IMG/VR virus record: IMGVR_UViG_3300048837_000668
Location: 1-41,035 of that record
Strand: one strand, 5' to 3'
Source of the DNA: a virus
DNA length: 41,035 nucleotides
Part shown: in pieces, positions 6,145 to 13,252 of the stretch
Position numbering within the stretch: the stretch's first letter is position 1
How the letters are laid out: the number at the start of each line of letters is the position of its first letter
Program-made: the position numbers and the translations under genes
The notes under the pieces: model-generated
The model's input: only the letters and a program-made list of their open reading frames with translations
What the model was told of the DNA's origin: nothing
Databases searched by the model: none

Positions 6145-6590
6145 CCGCCCCCACGCAGACGAAGGTCCGGCGCGGTCCCAGGTACCGCACGACCGCGATC
6201 ACCTATCGCGGATCCGCCCGCGATTGCTGGTCCGCGATGGCCACGTACTGGGGCGTGAGCAGCGAGCGTGCCCGGAAGAAGATCGCCGAAGCGCAGCAGT
6301 TGCTCGCGGATCTGATCACGCTCGCCCACCGCAACGACCGCGAAGACTGGATCCGCTCGGCCTTCGCCCGCCTCGACATGGCGCGCCCAGGCAAGCCGGT
6401 CCCGAATGAGCCGTGGGTGCTCGTCGCCGCCGCGAAACACGACGCCAAGGAGAACGCCTCCATGGTCGAGCTGCTCGCGAATCCGGATTGCCGAGACGCG
6501 GCGCGGCAATGGATCGCCGATGCACGGGCTGAAGTGATGGCCAAGCAGGAAGCGATCTACGCGGTCGAGACCGCACTGGCGGTCGGATGA
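6141..6590 (+). CDS. Early protein of unknown function
   Basis: 149 residues from ATG 6141 (ATGA overlap). The protein is mostly helical and basic at its start (TKVRRGPRYRTTAITYRGSA), with a Trp-rich patch (DCWSAMATYWGVSSERARKK) that resembles a helix-turn-helix: 'tYWGVSsErARKKIAEA'. A second half is rich in charged helices (NASMVELLANPDCRDAARQW). The second gene of an early operon is often a CII-type activator, which makes a transcription role conceivable, but I do not recognise the family. Confidence 0.5.
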   Translation: MTAPTQTKVRRGPRYRTTAITYRGSARDCWSAMATYWGVSSERARKKIAEAQQLLADLITLAHRNDREDWIRSAFARLDMARPGKPVPNEPWVLVAAAKHDAKENASMVELLANPDCRDAARQWIADARAEVMAKQEAIYAVETALAVG

Positions 6591-6688
6591 CCCCGAACCT
6601 CTGGATCATGCTCGGCGTCAGCATCATCGGCGTGCTCGGCCTCATCGGCGGGAGCCGCATCACCACGGACCGGAGGACGGAACTGTGA
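6587..6688 (+). CDS. Single-pass membrane micro-protein
   Basis: 33 residues from ATG 6587, overlapping the previous stop (ATGA), with its own stop overlapping the next start (GTGA, 6685-6688). Residues 5-22 are a hydrophobic helix (LWIMLGVSIIGVLGLIGG) followed by a charged tail (RITTDRRTEL). The double coupling makes it more credible than its size suggests. Membrane micro-proteins of early operons can act in superinfection exclusion or host takeover, but nothing here fixes a role. Confidence 0.55.
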   Translation: MTPNLWIMLGVSIIGVLGLIGGSRITTDRRTEL

Positions 6689-7788
6689 GCGAGACCACCG
6701 AAGAAAACGCGGGGGGGGTCGCCGTCGTACCGCAGACGCACCCCGGCTTCGCGCCGAAGGCGCAGATCCAGGCGGCGATCGAGGCGCGCAAGGAAATCGC
6801 CCACGCCATGCGCGCCTGGCGGGCGACGCAGTGGGGGAAGGATCTCGAGGAAGGCACGCTCAAGGCCCTCGGTGCATGGGCGAAGCGGCACGGGCTCGAC
6901 ATCACCGAGGTCGAGGTGCTCGGCGGCAAGCCGTACGTGAACGCGTCGTTCTACCTGCGCAAGCTCGCAGAGGCCGGTCCCGACCTGCTCGAGTACGCGC
7001 GTGCCGATCACGTGCACTTCGATCAGCGGCTGGTCGATCAGATGAACGAGCCGATCCCTGACGATGTGGACGAGGAGACGAAGGCGCTAATCCTCGGGGC
7101 GCGGCGCACGGCGCGTCAGGAGCACTACCGCCGCACCGCGCAGCGCGTCGCCTACAACCTCCCCGACAAGGCACTCGCCGCGGTGGTGTACCGCGTGAAG
7201 CTGAAGGGGATGGAGGGCGAGTTCGTCGGCGCCGACTGGTGCGGTAACAAGGGCACCCGGACGATCAAGAAGCGCGACGGCGGTTCCTTCACCAAGGACA
7301 AGGATCCCGTCGGCGATGAGGAGCCCGCGAAGACCGCTGAGACCCGCGCAGCTCGTCGCTGCCTCCGCCAGGCGGTGAGCGTCTTCCCGGAGACGCAGGC
7401 GGCGATCGAGTCGGTGGAGTCGGAGGCTAAGCAGCTCGCGCCGGTGATCGAGGCCGACCGCGAGGCGAACAAGCCCCAGCCGCTGGTGATGTCCCATGTC
7501 TCGCACCCGCCCATCGACGCCACCATCGTGGACGACATCACCGACGGTGAGGCCGAGGAGATCGTGACCGATCCCCGCCTCGCGGGAGGGAAGGATCCGT
7601 TCTCCGACGGACCGCGCACGAAGGCGCAGATCTATCGCCTCGAGCAGGTGATGAAGGGCCCGGAGTGGTCCGACGAAGAGCGCGCCGCGGCCGCGGACTA
7701 CGCGATCTCCGCGACGAGCGGGGAGATGGAGGAGAAGATCCGATGGGCCAAGCAGGAGAACGAGGCACGTCGGAAGGCGGCGGCATGA
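6685..7788 (+). CDS. Putative single-strand annealing or recombination protein
   Basis: 367 residues from GTG 6685. The core contains AVVYRVKLKGMEGEFVGADW, then KDPVGDEEPAKTAETRAARR. A strand-rich 'K.....G.....G..W.G' segment followed by 'DP.G...P.KTAETRA.RRALR' is a pattern I associate with diverged phage annealing or recombination proteins, but catalytic residues are not diagnostic in these families. The N-terminal third (QIQAAIEARKEIAHAMRAW) is helical and the C-terminal third acidic, ending in a helix. It is followed at once by a Gp157-family gene, a frequent neighbour of phage recombinases. Call it a recombination protein by pattern and context; a structural comparison would be needed to choose RecT, Erf or Rad52-like. 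Confidence 0.45.
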   Translation: MSETTEENAGGVAVVPQTHPGFAPKAQIQAAIEARKEIAHAMRAWRATQWGKDLEEGTLKALGAWAKRHGLDITEVEVLGGKPYVNASFYLRKLAEAGPDLLEYARADHVHFDQRLVDQMNEPIPDDVDEETKALILGARRTARQEHYRRTAQRVAYNLPDKALAAVVYRVKLKGMEGEFVGADWCGNKGTRTIKKRDGGSFTKDKDPVGDEEPAKTAETRAARRCLRQAVSVFPETQAAIESVESEAKQLAPVIEADREANKPQPLVMSHVSHPPIDATIVDDITDGEAEEIVTDPRLAGGKDPFSDGPRTKAQIYRLEQVMKGPEWSDEERAAAADYAISATSGEMEEKIRWAKQENEARRKAAA

Positions 7789-8324
7789 CCCGGCGCCTCT
7801 ATGAGATCACCACCGACCTGCGCGGCCTCGAGGAGCAGCTTCTCGAATCGGGGGGGGAGTGGACGCCGGAGATCGAGGCGTTGTTTGCTGGCGTCGAGGG
7901 CGAGCTCTCCGCGAAGGTGGATGGGTACGTCTCCCTGATTCGCGAGTGGGAGCTCGACGCCGAGAAGTGGAAGGCGGAGGAAGCCCGGATGCAGGCGCAC
8001 CGCCGCGCTCGCGAAAACGCCGTGAAGCGCCTCAAGGATCGGTTCTGCCAGGAGCTGCTCGCCGTCGGACGCGACAAGGTGGAGACCGAGCGCTTCAAGG
8101 TCGCGGTGCAGCGTGCCGCCAAAACCGTGGAGATCCTGGGCACGCCAGAACAACTGCCGGAGCGCTACCAGACGGTGATCCCGGCGAGTGTCGTCGCCAA
8201 CAAGGCGGCGATCACGGCGGACTGCAAGGCGCACCCCGACGGCATTCTCGCGGTGGATGAGGGGGAATATGAGATCGTGTTCGCCCGGCTGGTCGACGGC
8301 ACTCCCTACCTGAGGATCCGCTGA
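7785..8324 (+). CDS. Siphovirus Gp157 family protein
   Basis: 179 residues from ATG 7785 (ATGA overlap). The layout matches Gp157: an N-terminal helical half (LYEITTDLRGLEEQLLESGG, KVDGYVSLIREWELDAEKWK, with a basic 'RRARENAVKRLKDRF' helix), then a beta half beginning KVETERFKVAVQRAAKTVEI and including 'LPERYQTVIPASVVANKAAI'. Known Gp157 proteins are early siphophage proteins, and one is linked to phage resistance in Streptococcus thermophilus. The biochemical role is unclear, but the family typically neighbours annealing proteins and nucleases. Length is close to the family norm, so the gene looks intact. Confidence 0.85.
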   Translation: MTRRLYEITTDLRGLEEQLLESGGEWTPEIEALFAGVEGELSAKVDGYVSLIREWELDAEKWKAEEARMQAHRRARENAVKRLKDRFCQELLAVGRDKVETERFKVAVQRAAKTVEILGTPEQLPERYQTVIPASVVANKAAITADCKAHPDGILAVDEGEYEIVFARLVDGTPYLRIR

Positions 8325-8407
8325 TGCGCACGATCACGATCATCCAGTGCCCCGCCGGGAGCCCGCACCAGTTCATCGGGGTCATTCGCCCGGGAGGCCG
8401 CGCGTGA
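8324..8407 (+). CDS. Very small early protein, unknown
   Basis: 27 residues from ATG 8324, sharing one base with the previous stop (TGATG), and ending in a GTGA overlap (8404-8407). It has a beta-like run (RTITIIQCPAGSPHQFIGVI). Tight spacing is the only support for it being a gene. Confidence 0.35.
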   Translation: MRTITIIQCPAGSPHQFIGVIRPGGRA

Positions 8408-8511
8408 AGCGATTCTCCGATCTCGCCGCCCTCGCGCTCGTGATGCTCGTCGCGGCGGCCTGCCTCTTCCTGCTCGTCGCGATGGCCACGATGCCGCCGG
8501 TGGCGCCATGA
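8404..8511 (+). CDS. Single-pass membrane micro-protein
   Basis: 35 residues from GTG 8404 (GTGA overlap) with an ATGA overlap to the next gene (8508-8511). A short basic start (VKRFSD) is followed by a continuous hydrophobic run (LAALALVMLVAAACLFLLVA), so an N-in single membrane helix is expected. The Cys has no good lipobox. Role unknown; compare the similar micro-protein at 6587-6688. Confidence 0.5.
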   Translation: MKRFSDLAALALVMLVAAACLFLLVAMATMPPVAP

Positions 8512-8921
8512 CGCGCCGCTTCCTTGACGAGGTCGAGATGGAGGCGCATCGTCGCCCGGGCCCCTCGCAGGCCGACCTCGGCGACCTCTTCGCACCGCTC
8601 TCCCCGCCCACACGTCCGCAGGTCGAGCGTGCAGAGCAGCGCGCGCTCGCCATCCCGGGCGGCACGCTCGAGGGCGACTACAGCGCGTGGCGCGAGACGG
8701 AGCTCGGGCGCTTCGTCTATGAGGCGATCCGTACCAAGGCGATCGGCGAGGCGCGCACCGGCGCGAAGCGGCTCTCCGTGAAGGCCCTGATGGAGTGGTG
8801 TCGCGCGACGCATCGCGTCGAGTGCAACAACACCTGGACGGCGTTGATCGGCCGGGAACTCGCGGAACGTGAGCCGGAGCTGCGGCCGCTGTTCGAGTTC
8901 CGCCAGCGGAGTGCGACATGA
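8508..8921 (+). CDS. Conserved phage early protein, unknown
   Basis: 137 residues from ATG 8508. The second half (GRFVYEAIRTKAIGEARTGA, KRLSVKALMEWCRATHR, NNTWTALIGRELAEREPELR, LFEFRQR) has the helical pattern 'F...A....G....S...L..W.R......NN.y...ldR.l....P.l..lFe.R.R' seen in many small phage proteins near recombination genes. I know of no settled function. The N-terminal 60 residues are Pro-rich and probably flexible. Both ends overlap neighbours by 4 bases. Confidence 0.5.
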   Translation: MTRRFLDEVEMEAHRRPGPSQADLGDLFAPLSPPTRPQVERAEQRALAIPGGTLEGDYSAWRETELGRFVYEAIRTKAIGEARTGAKRLSVKALMEWCRATHRVECNNTWTALIGRELAEREPELRPLFEFRQRSAT

Positions 8922-9280
8922 TCGCCGGCGCGAAGGCGACGGTCTACGCCGACGTGAACAGCCCTGAGCGGCCGGCTGCGGTCGTCCGGGTACCGACCGT
9001 GGACGGGCTCCTGGAGATGCGGCTCACGTGGACTGAGGCGAGGTCGACCGTGGAGTGGGGACTGCACCGGCTCAACGCGGACATCTTCGCCGACATGTTC
9101 CGGGCCAAGCGCGAGCCGTGGCAGGAGTCTGCGGAAAATGCACCGACCATGACGGTGACCGAGGTGCTGACCAGCCTGCTGCCGATCGCGCAGCGGTGGG
9201 GGCGGGATCAGGTGCCCGCGATCACGGCGCTGATCTTCTGGCTGCAGGCGGAGTTGCATGCGCCCGGGGGGATCACGTGA
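8918..9280 (+). CDS. Early protein of unknown function
   Basis: 120 residues from ATG 8918 (ATGA overlap). An N-terminal beta-like stretch (AKATVYADVNSPERPAAVVR) is followed by helices (EARSTVEWGLHRLNADIFAD, TEVLTSLLPIAQRWGRD). No motif is recognised and no membrane helix is clear, though ITALIFWLQAEL is moderately hydrophobic. It is coupled to the AraC-type gene by GTGA at 9277-9280. Confidence 0.45.
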   Translation: MIAGAKATVYADVNSPERPAAVVRVPTVDGLLEMRLTWTEARSTVEWGLHRLNADIFADMFRAKREPWQESAENAPTMTVTEVLTSLLPIAQRWGRDQVPAITALIFWLQAELHAPGGIT

Positions 9281-9774
9281 CGATTGATGAGTGCCGGATG
9301 GCCGTGCTGGCCGCCGTCCAATCGGAAGTGCGGCTCAGCCCCGACGCGCTTCGGTTGTGGAGTGTATGCGCCGAATGTGCCCAGGAGGGCAGGACGGCAC
9401 GCCGGGTCGCGCCGGCGCTCGGCCTGCAAAAGACTACCCTCTTGAGTGGCTCGGCGCGGCGTGGCCTGCCGAGCCCGAAGCGGATCCTCGCGTACATCCG
9501 CCTCTGCTACGCAGCAGTCCTGTTCGACCGAGAGTCGACGGCGGGGGGCGTCGCCTCAGCGTTGGGGTGTGGCGGCCTACGGTCTTGGAACCGCCACCTC
9601 CAGAGGTATCACGGTCTGACGCCCTCGCGAGTGCGTGACGAGGTGCCGTTCCCGATGGCCCGCGAAATCCTGCTCGACCAATTGGTGCGTCCTTTCGCCG
9701 AGGAGTGGAGTCGCTACTCGTTCTTCGGTGACAAGCCGCACTCGCTCGCCGCCCGTGAACGGATGGCCGCATGA
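9277..9774 (+). CDS. AraC-type helix-turn-helix protein
   Basis: 165 residues from GTG 9277 (GTGA overlap). Residues about 66-121 (SPKRILAYIRLCYAAVLFDR, then STAGGVASALGCGGLRSWNR and HLQRYHGLTPSRVRDE) follow the AraC/XylS DNA-binding layout: first HTH 'vA..lGc.s...w.r.......G.tPs..R'. Both HTH units appear present, but there is no sensor domain: only about 65 residues precede and 40 follow. AraC-type domains are uncommon in phage early operons, so this may be a host-acquired regulator or an activator of later genes. I am fairly confident of the fold and unsure of targets. Confidence 0.6.
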   Translation: MTIDECRMAVLAAVQSEVRLSPDALRLWSVCAECAQEGRTARRVAPALGLQKTTLLSGSARRGLPSPKRILAYIRLCYAAVLFDRESTAGGVASALGCGGLRSWNRHLQRYHGLTPSRVRDEVPFPMAREILLDQLVRPFAEEWSRYSFFGDKPHSLAARERMAA

Positions 9775-9971
9775 TCAACGCCGGGAATGACACGCTCTGG
9801 ATGCACGCGGGCGAGATCCATCAGCACAACAGCCGCGGGGAGCTGATCGGCATCTGGCGGCTCTCGGGTGGGAAGTGGCAGCACCGCACGGGCTGGGGCG
9901 CCGAGTGGCAGGACGCGGAGCGCCCGACGACGGTGGACCTGCAGCTGGTGCAGAAGTTGGAGGCCGCATGA
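9771..9971 (+). CDS. Small early protein, unknown
   Basis: 66 residues from ATG 9771 (ATGA overlap with the AraC-type gene). The sequence has a beta-rich middle (NSRGELIGIWRLSGGKWQHR) with four Trp residues. No known family is recognised. It ends in an ATGA overlap with the next gene. Confidence 0.45.
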   Translation: MINAGNDTLWMHAGEIHQHNSRGELIGIWRLSGGKWQHRTGWGAEWQDAERPTTVDLQLVQKLEAA

Positions 9972-10195
9972 CGTGGAACCCGCACTACACCGCCTATGCA
10001 AAGGAGCATGGGCGCACCGAGCAGGAGCAGCTCGACCACGATCGGGCCGAGATGCCGGGCGCCAGCATGGGACCGTTCATGTCGTGGATCAACCAGCGCC
10101 GCGCGGCATTCATCGCCCAGGGTGGAGAGCTGACCCGGGGCGGTGGCGTGAAGGATCGCAATGCGTGGTCGGCCTTCGTCTCCGGGGATGCCTGA
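9968..10195 (+). CDS. Small early protein, unknown
   Basis: 75 residues from ATG 9968 (ATGA overlap). The pattern 'MTWNPHYTAYAKEHGRTEQE...MPGASMGPFMSWINQR' with a C-terminal 'AWSAFV' resembles small phage proteins that travel with replication or recombination genes, but no function is known to me. Charged and helical; no membrane helix. Confidence 0.5.
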   Translation: MTWNPHYTAYAKEHGRTEQEQLDHDRAEMPGASMGPFMSWINQRRAAFIAQGGELTRGGGVKDRNAWSAFVSGDA

Positions 10196-10401
10196 TGCCG
10201 ATGTATCGCTTGGAGGTCCGGACCAACCGCACCTGGCACATCATCGCCGCGCTGCAGAGCGAGACGACCGAGGCCGCGATCACGAAGATTCGAGAGATCC
10301 TCCCTCGCCGGTGCGAGGGTCACCTGGTACGGGCGATCGAGCTGCGCGCCCGCACCTCACGATGCACCGCGGCACGTGCCGCAGGGATGGAACATGGCTG
10401 A
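10195..10401 (+). CDS. Small early protein, unknown
   Basis: 68 residues from ATG 10195, sharing one base with the previous stop (TGATG). It opens with a beta strand (MYRLEVRTNRTWHIIAALQS) then a helix (TEAAITKIREILPRR), a possible small alpha/beta fold. The last 20 residues are basic and overlap the start of the next gene by 8 bases. Confidence 0.4.
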   Translation: MPMYRLEVRTNRTWHIIAALQSETTEAAITKIREILPRRCEGHLVRAIELRARTSRCTAARAAGMEHG

Positions 10402-10762
10402 GGGAGAAGTGACGCCGAGCCCGGCGATGTGCCTGATCGACACGATGGAGGATGGGCACTTCCGCCAGACGTTCGACGAGGCGCTTGAGGACCTGATCAA
10501 GGGGCTGCACAAGCACCACTCGAACGCCGGCGGGAAGGCGAAGGGCACGATCACCCTGAAGATCGACCACGTGTACGACGGCACGCATGTGATCATCTCG
10601 GGGGAGGTCAGCACCAAGCTGCCGAAGCCGGTGCGCGGGATGTCAGTCTACTTCCGCACGCCCGACAACGGCCTCAGCTCGCAGCACCCGAAGCAGTTGA
10701 ACCTGCCGCTCACGGATGTGACGGCGACCGGTGAACCCCGAACGATGAAGGTGGTGGGCTGA
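10394..10762 (+). CDS. Early protein of unknown function
   Basis: 122 residues from ATG 10394; an in-frame ATG at 10376 would add 6 residues. A central helix (GHFRQTFDEALEDLIKGLHKH) precedes beta strands (KGTITLKIDHVYDGTHVIIS, then EVSTKLPKPV). The C-terminal segment has a P-rich 'RTPDNGLSSQHPKQLNLPL'. Immediately upstream of the YfdQ/DUF2303 gene and sharing one base with it (TGATG), it is probably part of the same functional pair. Small acidic proteins of this sort often precede DUF2303 genes. Confidence 0.5.
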   Translation: MAEGEVTPSPAMCLIDTMEDGHFRQTFDEALEDLIKGLHKHHSNAGGKAKGTITLKIDHVYDGTHVIISGEVSTKLPKPVRGMSVYFRTPDNGLSSQHPKQLNLPLTDVTATGEPRTMKVVG

Positions 10763-11679
10763 TGACCGAATTCTCGGAAGGCTGCGGCGACATGCAGGCG
10801 GCACTGGAGTACCTCGCGGAGCATCACGAGCCGGGAGTCCTGATGGTGGACAACCAGCCGATCCTCGCCGCGCCCCGGGGCATCAATCTGTCGAGCGCGA
10901 AGGCACTGCTCGACACCTATCGCGAGTATCCGGAGCGCGCGGTGGGCTTCGATCGGATCACGGACCCGCAGTCGTTCGTGGCGCACGTGACGCGCCACGC
11001 CGGAGAGCAGTCGGTCATCTTCGCCAAGGATGACCCGCAGACCCCGACGTTCATCGCGGTCTACGATTACCACCAGCCGAAGACAGCAGGGCGCGAGGGC
11101 GGCCCTCGCCACGGGGAGCACGGGGCGATCTACTCGGTGGCGCTCTCCGATGAGTTCAAGGCATGGCACGGGCTCTCGAAGCGTGGCTTCCTCGCGCCGG
11201 TGGAGTTCGCGGAGTTCGTCGAGGAGCGGATCACGGACGTCATCGCCAAGCCCGAGGAGTCGGACAGCCTGACGGCGCTGCGCGAGCTGCTCGGTGGGCA
11301 GTGGGCGACGCCGGCGAAGCTGATCGAGCTCTCGCGCGGGCTGCAGGTGCACGTGGCCGAGACGGTGAAGTCGGCGCAGTCGCTATCGAGCGGGGAAATC
11401 TCCCTGACGTACGACGCCGTGCACCAGGACGGCGCGGGGCAGCAGATCCGGGTGCCTTCACTGTTCGCGATCGGGATCCCGATTTTCAGAGGGGGGGGGC
11501 TCTATCAGCTCGCCGTGCGACTCCGCTACCGGATCGCTGGCGGCAAGCTCTCCTGGGCGATCGCGCCGCACCAGATGGAGCGCGCGTGGGACCACGCCTT
11601 CGAGGGGCTCGCCACTCACATCGCCGAGGCGACCGGCGCTCCGGTGTACCGCGGGCACCCTGAGTTGCGGAGAGGCTGA
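10762..11679 (+). CDS. DUF2303 (YfdQ) family protein
   Basis: 305 residues from ATG 10762. Recognisable family features: 'P.G.....l....ldtyr..PeR..G......p.SFv.hv.R......vIfa....P...AVyDYH' (here ALLDTYREYPERAVGF, SFVAHVTRHAGEQSVIFAKD and FIAVYDYHQP), then 'W........FL.P.EFAEFvEeri.D' and a C-terminal beta region ending in 'A....a.Vy.G.P'. YfdQ-type proteins are found in prophage and phage early regions and have no established biochemistry. The full family length is present. Confidence 0.85.
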   Translation: MTEFSEGCGDMQAALEYLAEHHEPGVLMVDNQPILAAPRGINLSSAKALLDTYREYPERAVGFDRITDPQSFVAHVTRHAGEQSVIFAKDDPQTPTFIAVYDYHQPKTAGREGGPRHGEHGAIYSVALSDEFKAWHGLSKRGFLAPVEFAEFVEERITDVIAKPEESDSLTALRELLGGQWATPAKLIELSRGLQVHVAETVKSAQSLSSGEISLTYDAVHQDGAGQQIRVPSLFAIGIPIFRGGGLYQLAVRLRYRIAGGKLSWAIAPHQMERAWDHAFEGLATHIAEATGAPVYRGHPELRRG

Positions 11680-11684
11680 ATCTG

Positions 11685-11915
11685 ATGATGGACCTGAACG
11701 CATTCCCCGACGAAGCGATCCTCACCACGCGTGAGGTCGCACAGTGGCTGGGCTGCAGCGAGAAGAGCGTGCTGCGGCTGCCCATTCGTCGTGCCGCCAT
11801 CCCGTCACTCTCCGCCAGCTTCCTCGCGAAGGATGTGAAGGACACGGTGCTCGGGCGCGAACGCCGGCGCGCCATCCCGCGGCCGAAGCAGCGGCGGAAG
11901 GCTGAGGCGGCGTGA
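11685..11915 (+). CDS. Excisionase-like small winged-HTH protein
   Basis: 76 residues from ATG 11685 (a second ATG follows at 11688). Residues 10-40 (DEAILTTREVAQWLGCSEKS, VLRLPIRRAAIP) match the opening helix-turn-helix of MerR/excisionase-type proteins ('lT..EvA.wLg.s.kSV.rl'). The remainder is basic (GRERRRAIPRPKQRRKAEAA), suiting DNA bending. The stop overlaps the integrase GTG start (GTGA, 11912-11915). A basic HTH peptide coupled to an integrase is the usual recombination directionality factor arrangement. Confidence 0.65.
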   Translation: MMDLNAFPDEAILTTREVAQWLGCSEKSVLRLPIRRAAIPSLSASFLAKDVKDTVLGRERRRAIPRPKQRRKAEAA

Positions 11916-12991
11916 CACCGCATCGCGCGTCGGGTCAGCGGGGCACGTTTCTTCTCGATCGCCAGTTCTCTGGGATCGGGCGGATTCGGCGTGCCTCGGG
12001 CACCACGGACCGGCGCGTCTTTGCGGGCATCAACAAGATGCTCGACACGTTCTACGAGCGGGGCCTCTTTGGGCAGCTGGAGGCGATTCGCGACGGGAGC
12101 CTCAAGCCGATCGCCGCGTACGCCGTCTTCCGCACCACGCGCGCAGAGAGCGTCCCTGACGCCAAGGCGATGCTCCCGCTCCTGAGCACCTGGGAGACGT
12201 GGGAGGAGGAGACCCCGAACGCCGACACGCGACGGATGCGCCGCTTCGCGCGGGTCCACATCGAGCAGTTGGCGACGCAAGGGTCGGCGATCGCCGAGAT
12301 GGCCTCCGTCATTTCCCGGCTACGCCCGCGCCTGGTGAAGCAGCCCCCGACCTTCAACCGGGTCCGCGCCTCGGCGCTCGCGTTCCTCAAGACCACCCTC
12401 GGGAAGGGGCATCCGGCGTACGTCGCGGTGCGTGACATCGAGGGGATGCACGAGGACACCGTGCAGCGCTCCGCCCCGACGGTCGCGAAGGCGATCGCCG
12501 TCCGGCGAGCACTGCCGGCATCGGCGGCGGCGCTGTGGTGGTCCATGGCCACCACAGGGATGGGGCCGAAGGAGATCGACGGTGACTGGTCGGTCGGCAC
12601 GGATCGGGTGGAAGTGCACGGCCGGAAGCGCCAGGCGCGAGACCGCATCATCCCGCGCGTCAGTACCCCGACCCGGCGCGAGATCGGCTGGAAGCAGTTC
12701 CGGGAGATCCTGCGGGCCCTCCCGGTGGAGACCCGGGTGCAGCCCTACGACGGGCGGCGCGCCTACGCGCACCTGCTCGAGCAGGCGGGGATCGCACGGA
12801 CGCGTCGGCGGATGTACCTGGGGCACGCGGTTGGGGACGTCACCGACCGGTACGAGACCGCGGACCTCGTCGCCTTCCTGGGCGAGGACGCGGGAAAGAT
12901 CAGCGCGCTACTGGAGACGGAAGAGGAACGGGCGGCAAAATCGGGGCAGGACACCACCCCGGAGCGCCCGCGAAAGGGCAGGAAACCCTAG
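11912..12991 (+). CDS. int: Tyrosine recombinase (integrase) with altered catalytic positions
   Basis: 359 residues from GTG 11912. The C-terminal half aligns with the tyrosine recombinase catalytic domain: 'WWSMATTGMGPKEI' (210-221), Lys239 in HGRKRQARDR, a box-II region PYDGRRAYAHLLEQAG (278-293), LGH (303-305) and the presumed nucleophile Tyr314 in VTDRYE. Two positions differ from the classical set: Arg I in 'TG(L/M)R' is Gly218, and the His of HxxR is Tyr279 while its Arg282 is kept. The N-terminal half would hold SAM-like core- and arm-binding regions. attP lies 75 bases downstream, which argues for a working integrase. The gene is embedded in the early operon, so its expression is tied to lytic transcription unless another promoter exists. 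Confidence 0.75.
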   Translation: MTPHRASGQRGTFLLDRQFSGIGRIRRASGTTDRRVFAGINKMLDTFYERGLFGQLEAIRDGSLKPIAAYAVFRTTRAESVPDAKAMLPLLSTWETWEEETPNADTRRMRRFARVHIEQLATQGSAIAEMASVISRLRPRLVKQPPTFNRVRASALAFLKTTLGKGHPAYVAVRDIEGMHEDTVQRSAPTVAKAIAVRRALPASAAALWWSMATTGMGPKEIDGDWSVGTDRVEVHGRKRQARDRIIPRVSTPTRREIGWKQFREILRALPVETRVQPYDGRRAYAHLLEQAGIARTRRRMYLGHAVGDVTDRYETADLVAFLGEDAGKISALLETEEERAAKSGQDTTPERPRKGRKP

Positions 12992-13005
12992 CGCGAGTCC
13001 CCGAA
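12991..13005 (+). repeat. Integrase arm-type site candidate, left
   Basis: GCGCGAGTCCCCGAA is repeated exactly at 13200-13214. Each copy is followed 12-13 bp later by another CCCCGAAC (13012-13019 here), and inverted versions occur at 13030-13038 (GACTCGCGC) and 13042-13050 (TGTCGGGGA). Repeated short sites on both sides of a tRNA-like core are what arm-binding sites of an attP look like. Confidence 0.5.
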
Positions 13006-13065
13006 CAATCCCCCGAACGGGGAAGCGGAGACTCGCGCGAATGTCGGGGAAACCCTTGCGGAACC

Positions 13066-13114
13066 TAGCTCCCGAGACAGGACTCGAACCTGTGACCCGC
13101 TGATTAACAGTCAG
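13066..13114 (-). other. attP core: 3' half of a tRNA-Asn gene
   Basis: Read leftward, 13114-13066 reproduces tRNA positions 28-76. It gives the anticodon loop CTGTTAA with anticodon GTT (13108-13106), the 39-43 stem strand, a 5-base variable loop, a perfect T-arm (ACAGG / TTCGAGT / CCTGT), the acceptor strand CTCGGGA, discriminator G and CTA in place of CCA. Pairing fails at position 27, and there is no D-arm or 5' acceptor strand, so it is not a whole tRNA. A tRNA 3' half directly after an integrase gene is the standard phage attachment core, and it predicts insertion into a host tRNA-Asn(GTT) gene that the phage restores. Confidence 0.8.
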
Positions 13115-13199
13115 TCGGCGCAGGAACGGAAATCGGGAAAAGGGTTCCCCGGCAACAACATCGGGGGAGTGTATCGGGAACGATTTGCCGCCTGACCCG

Positions 13200-13214
13200 G
13201 CGCGAGTCCCCGAA
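13200..13214 (+). repeat. Integrase arm-type site candidate, right
   Basis: Second exact copy of the 15-mer at 12991-13005, followed by a further TCCCCGAAC at 13219-13227, so the same pair of sites 12-13 bp apart stands on each side of the tRNA-like core. Confidence 0.5.
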
Positions 13215-13252
13215 TATGTCCCCGAACACGAATTCACCCACCGGGGGGCATC

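Noticed and set aside
13066-13114. Functional tRNA-Asn gene
   Set aside because: Only positions 28-76 are present; no D-arm or 5' acceptor strand, and position 27 does not pair.
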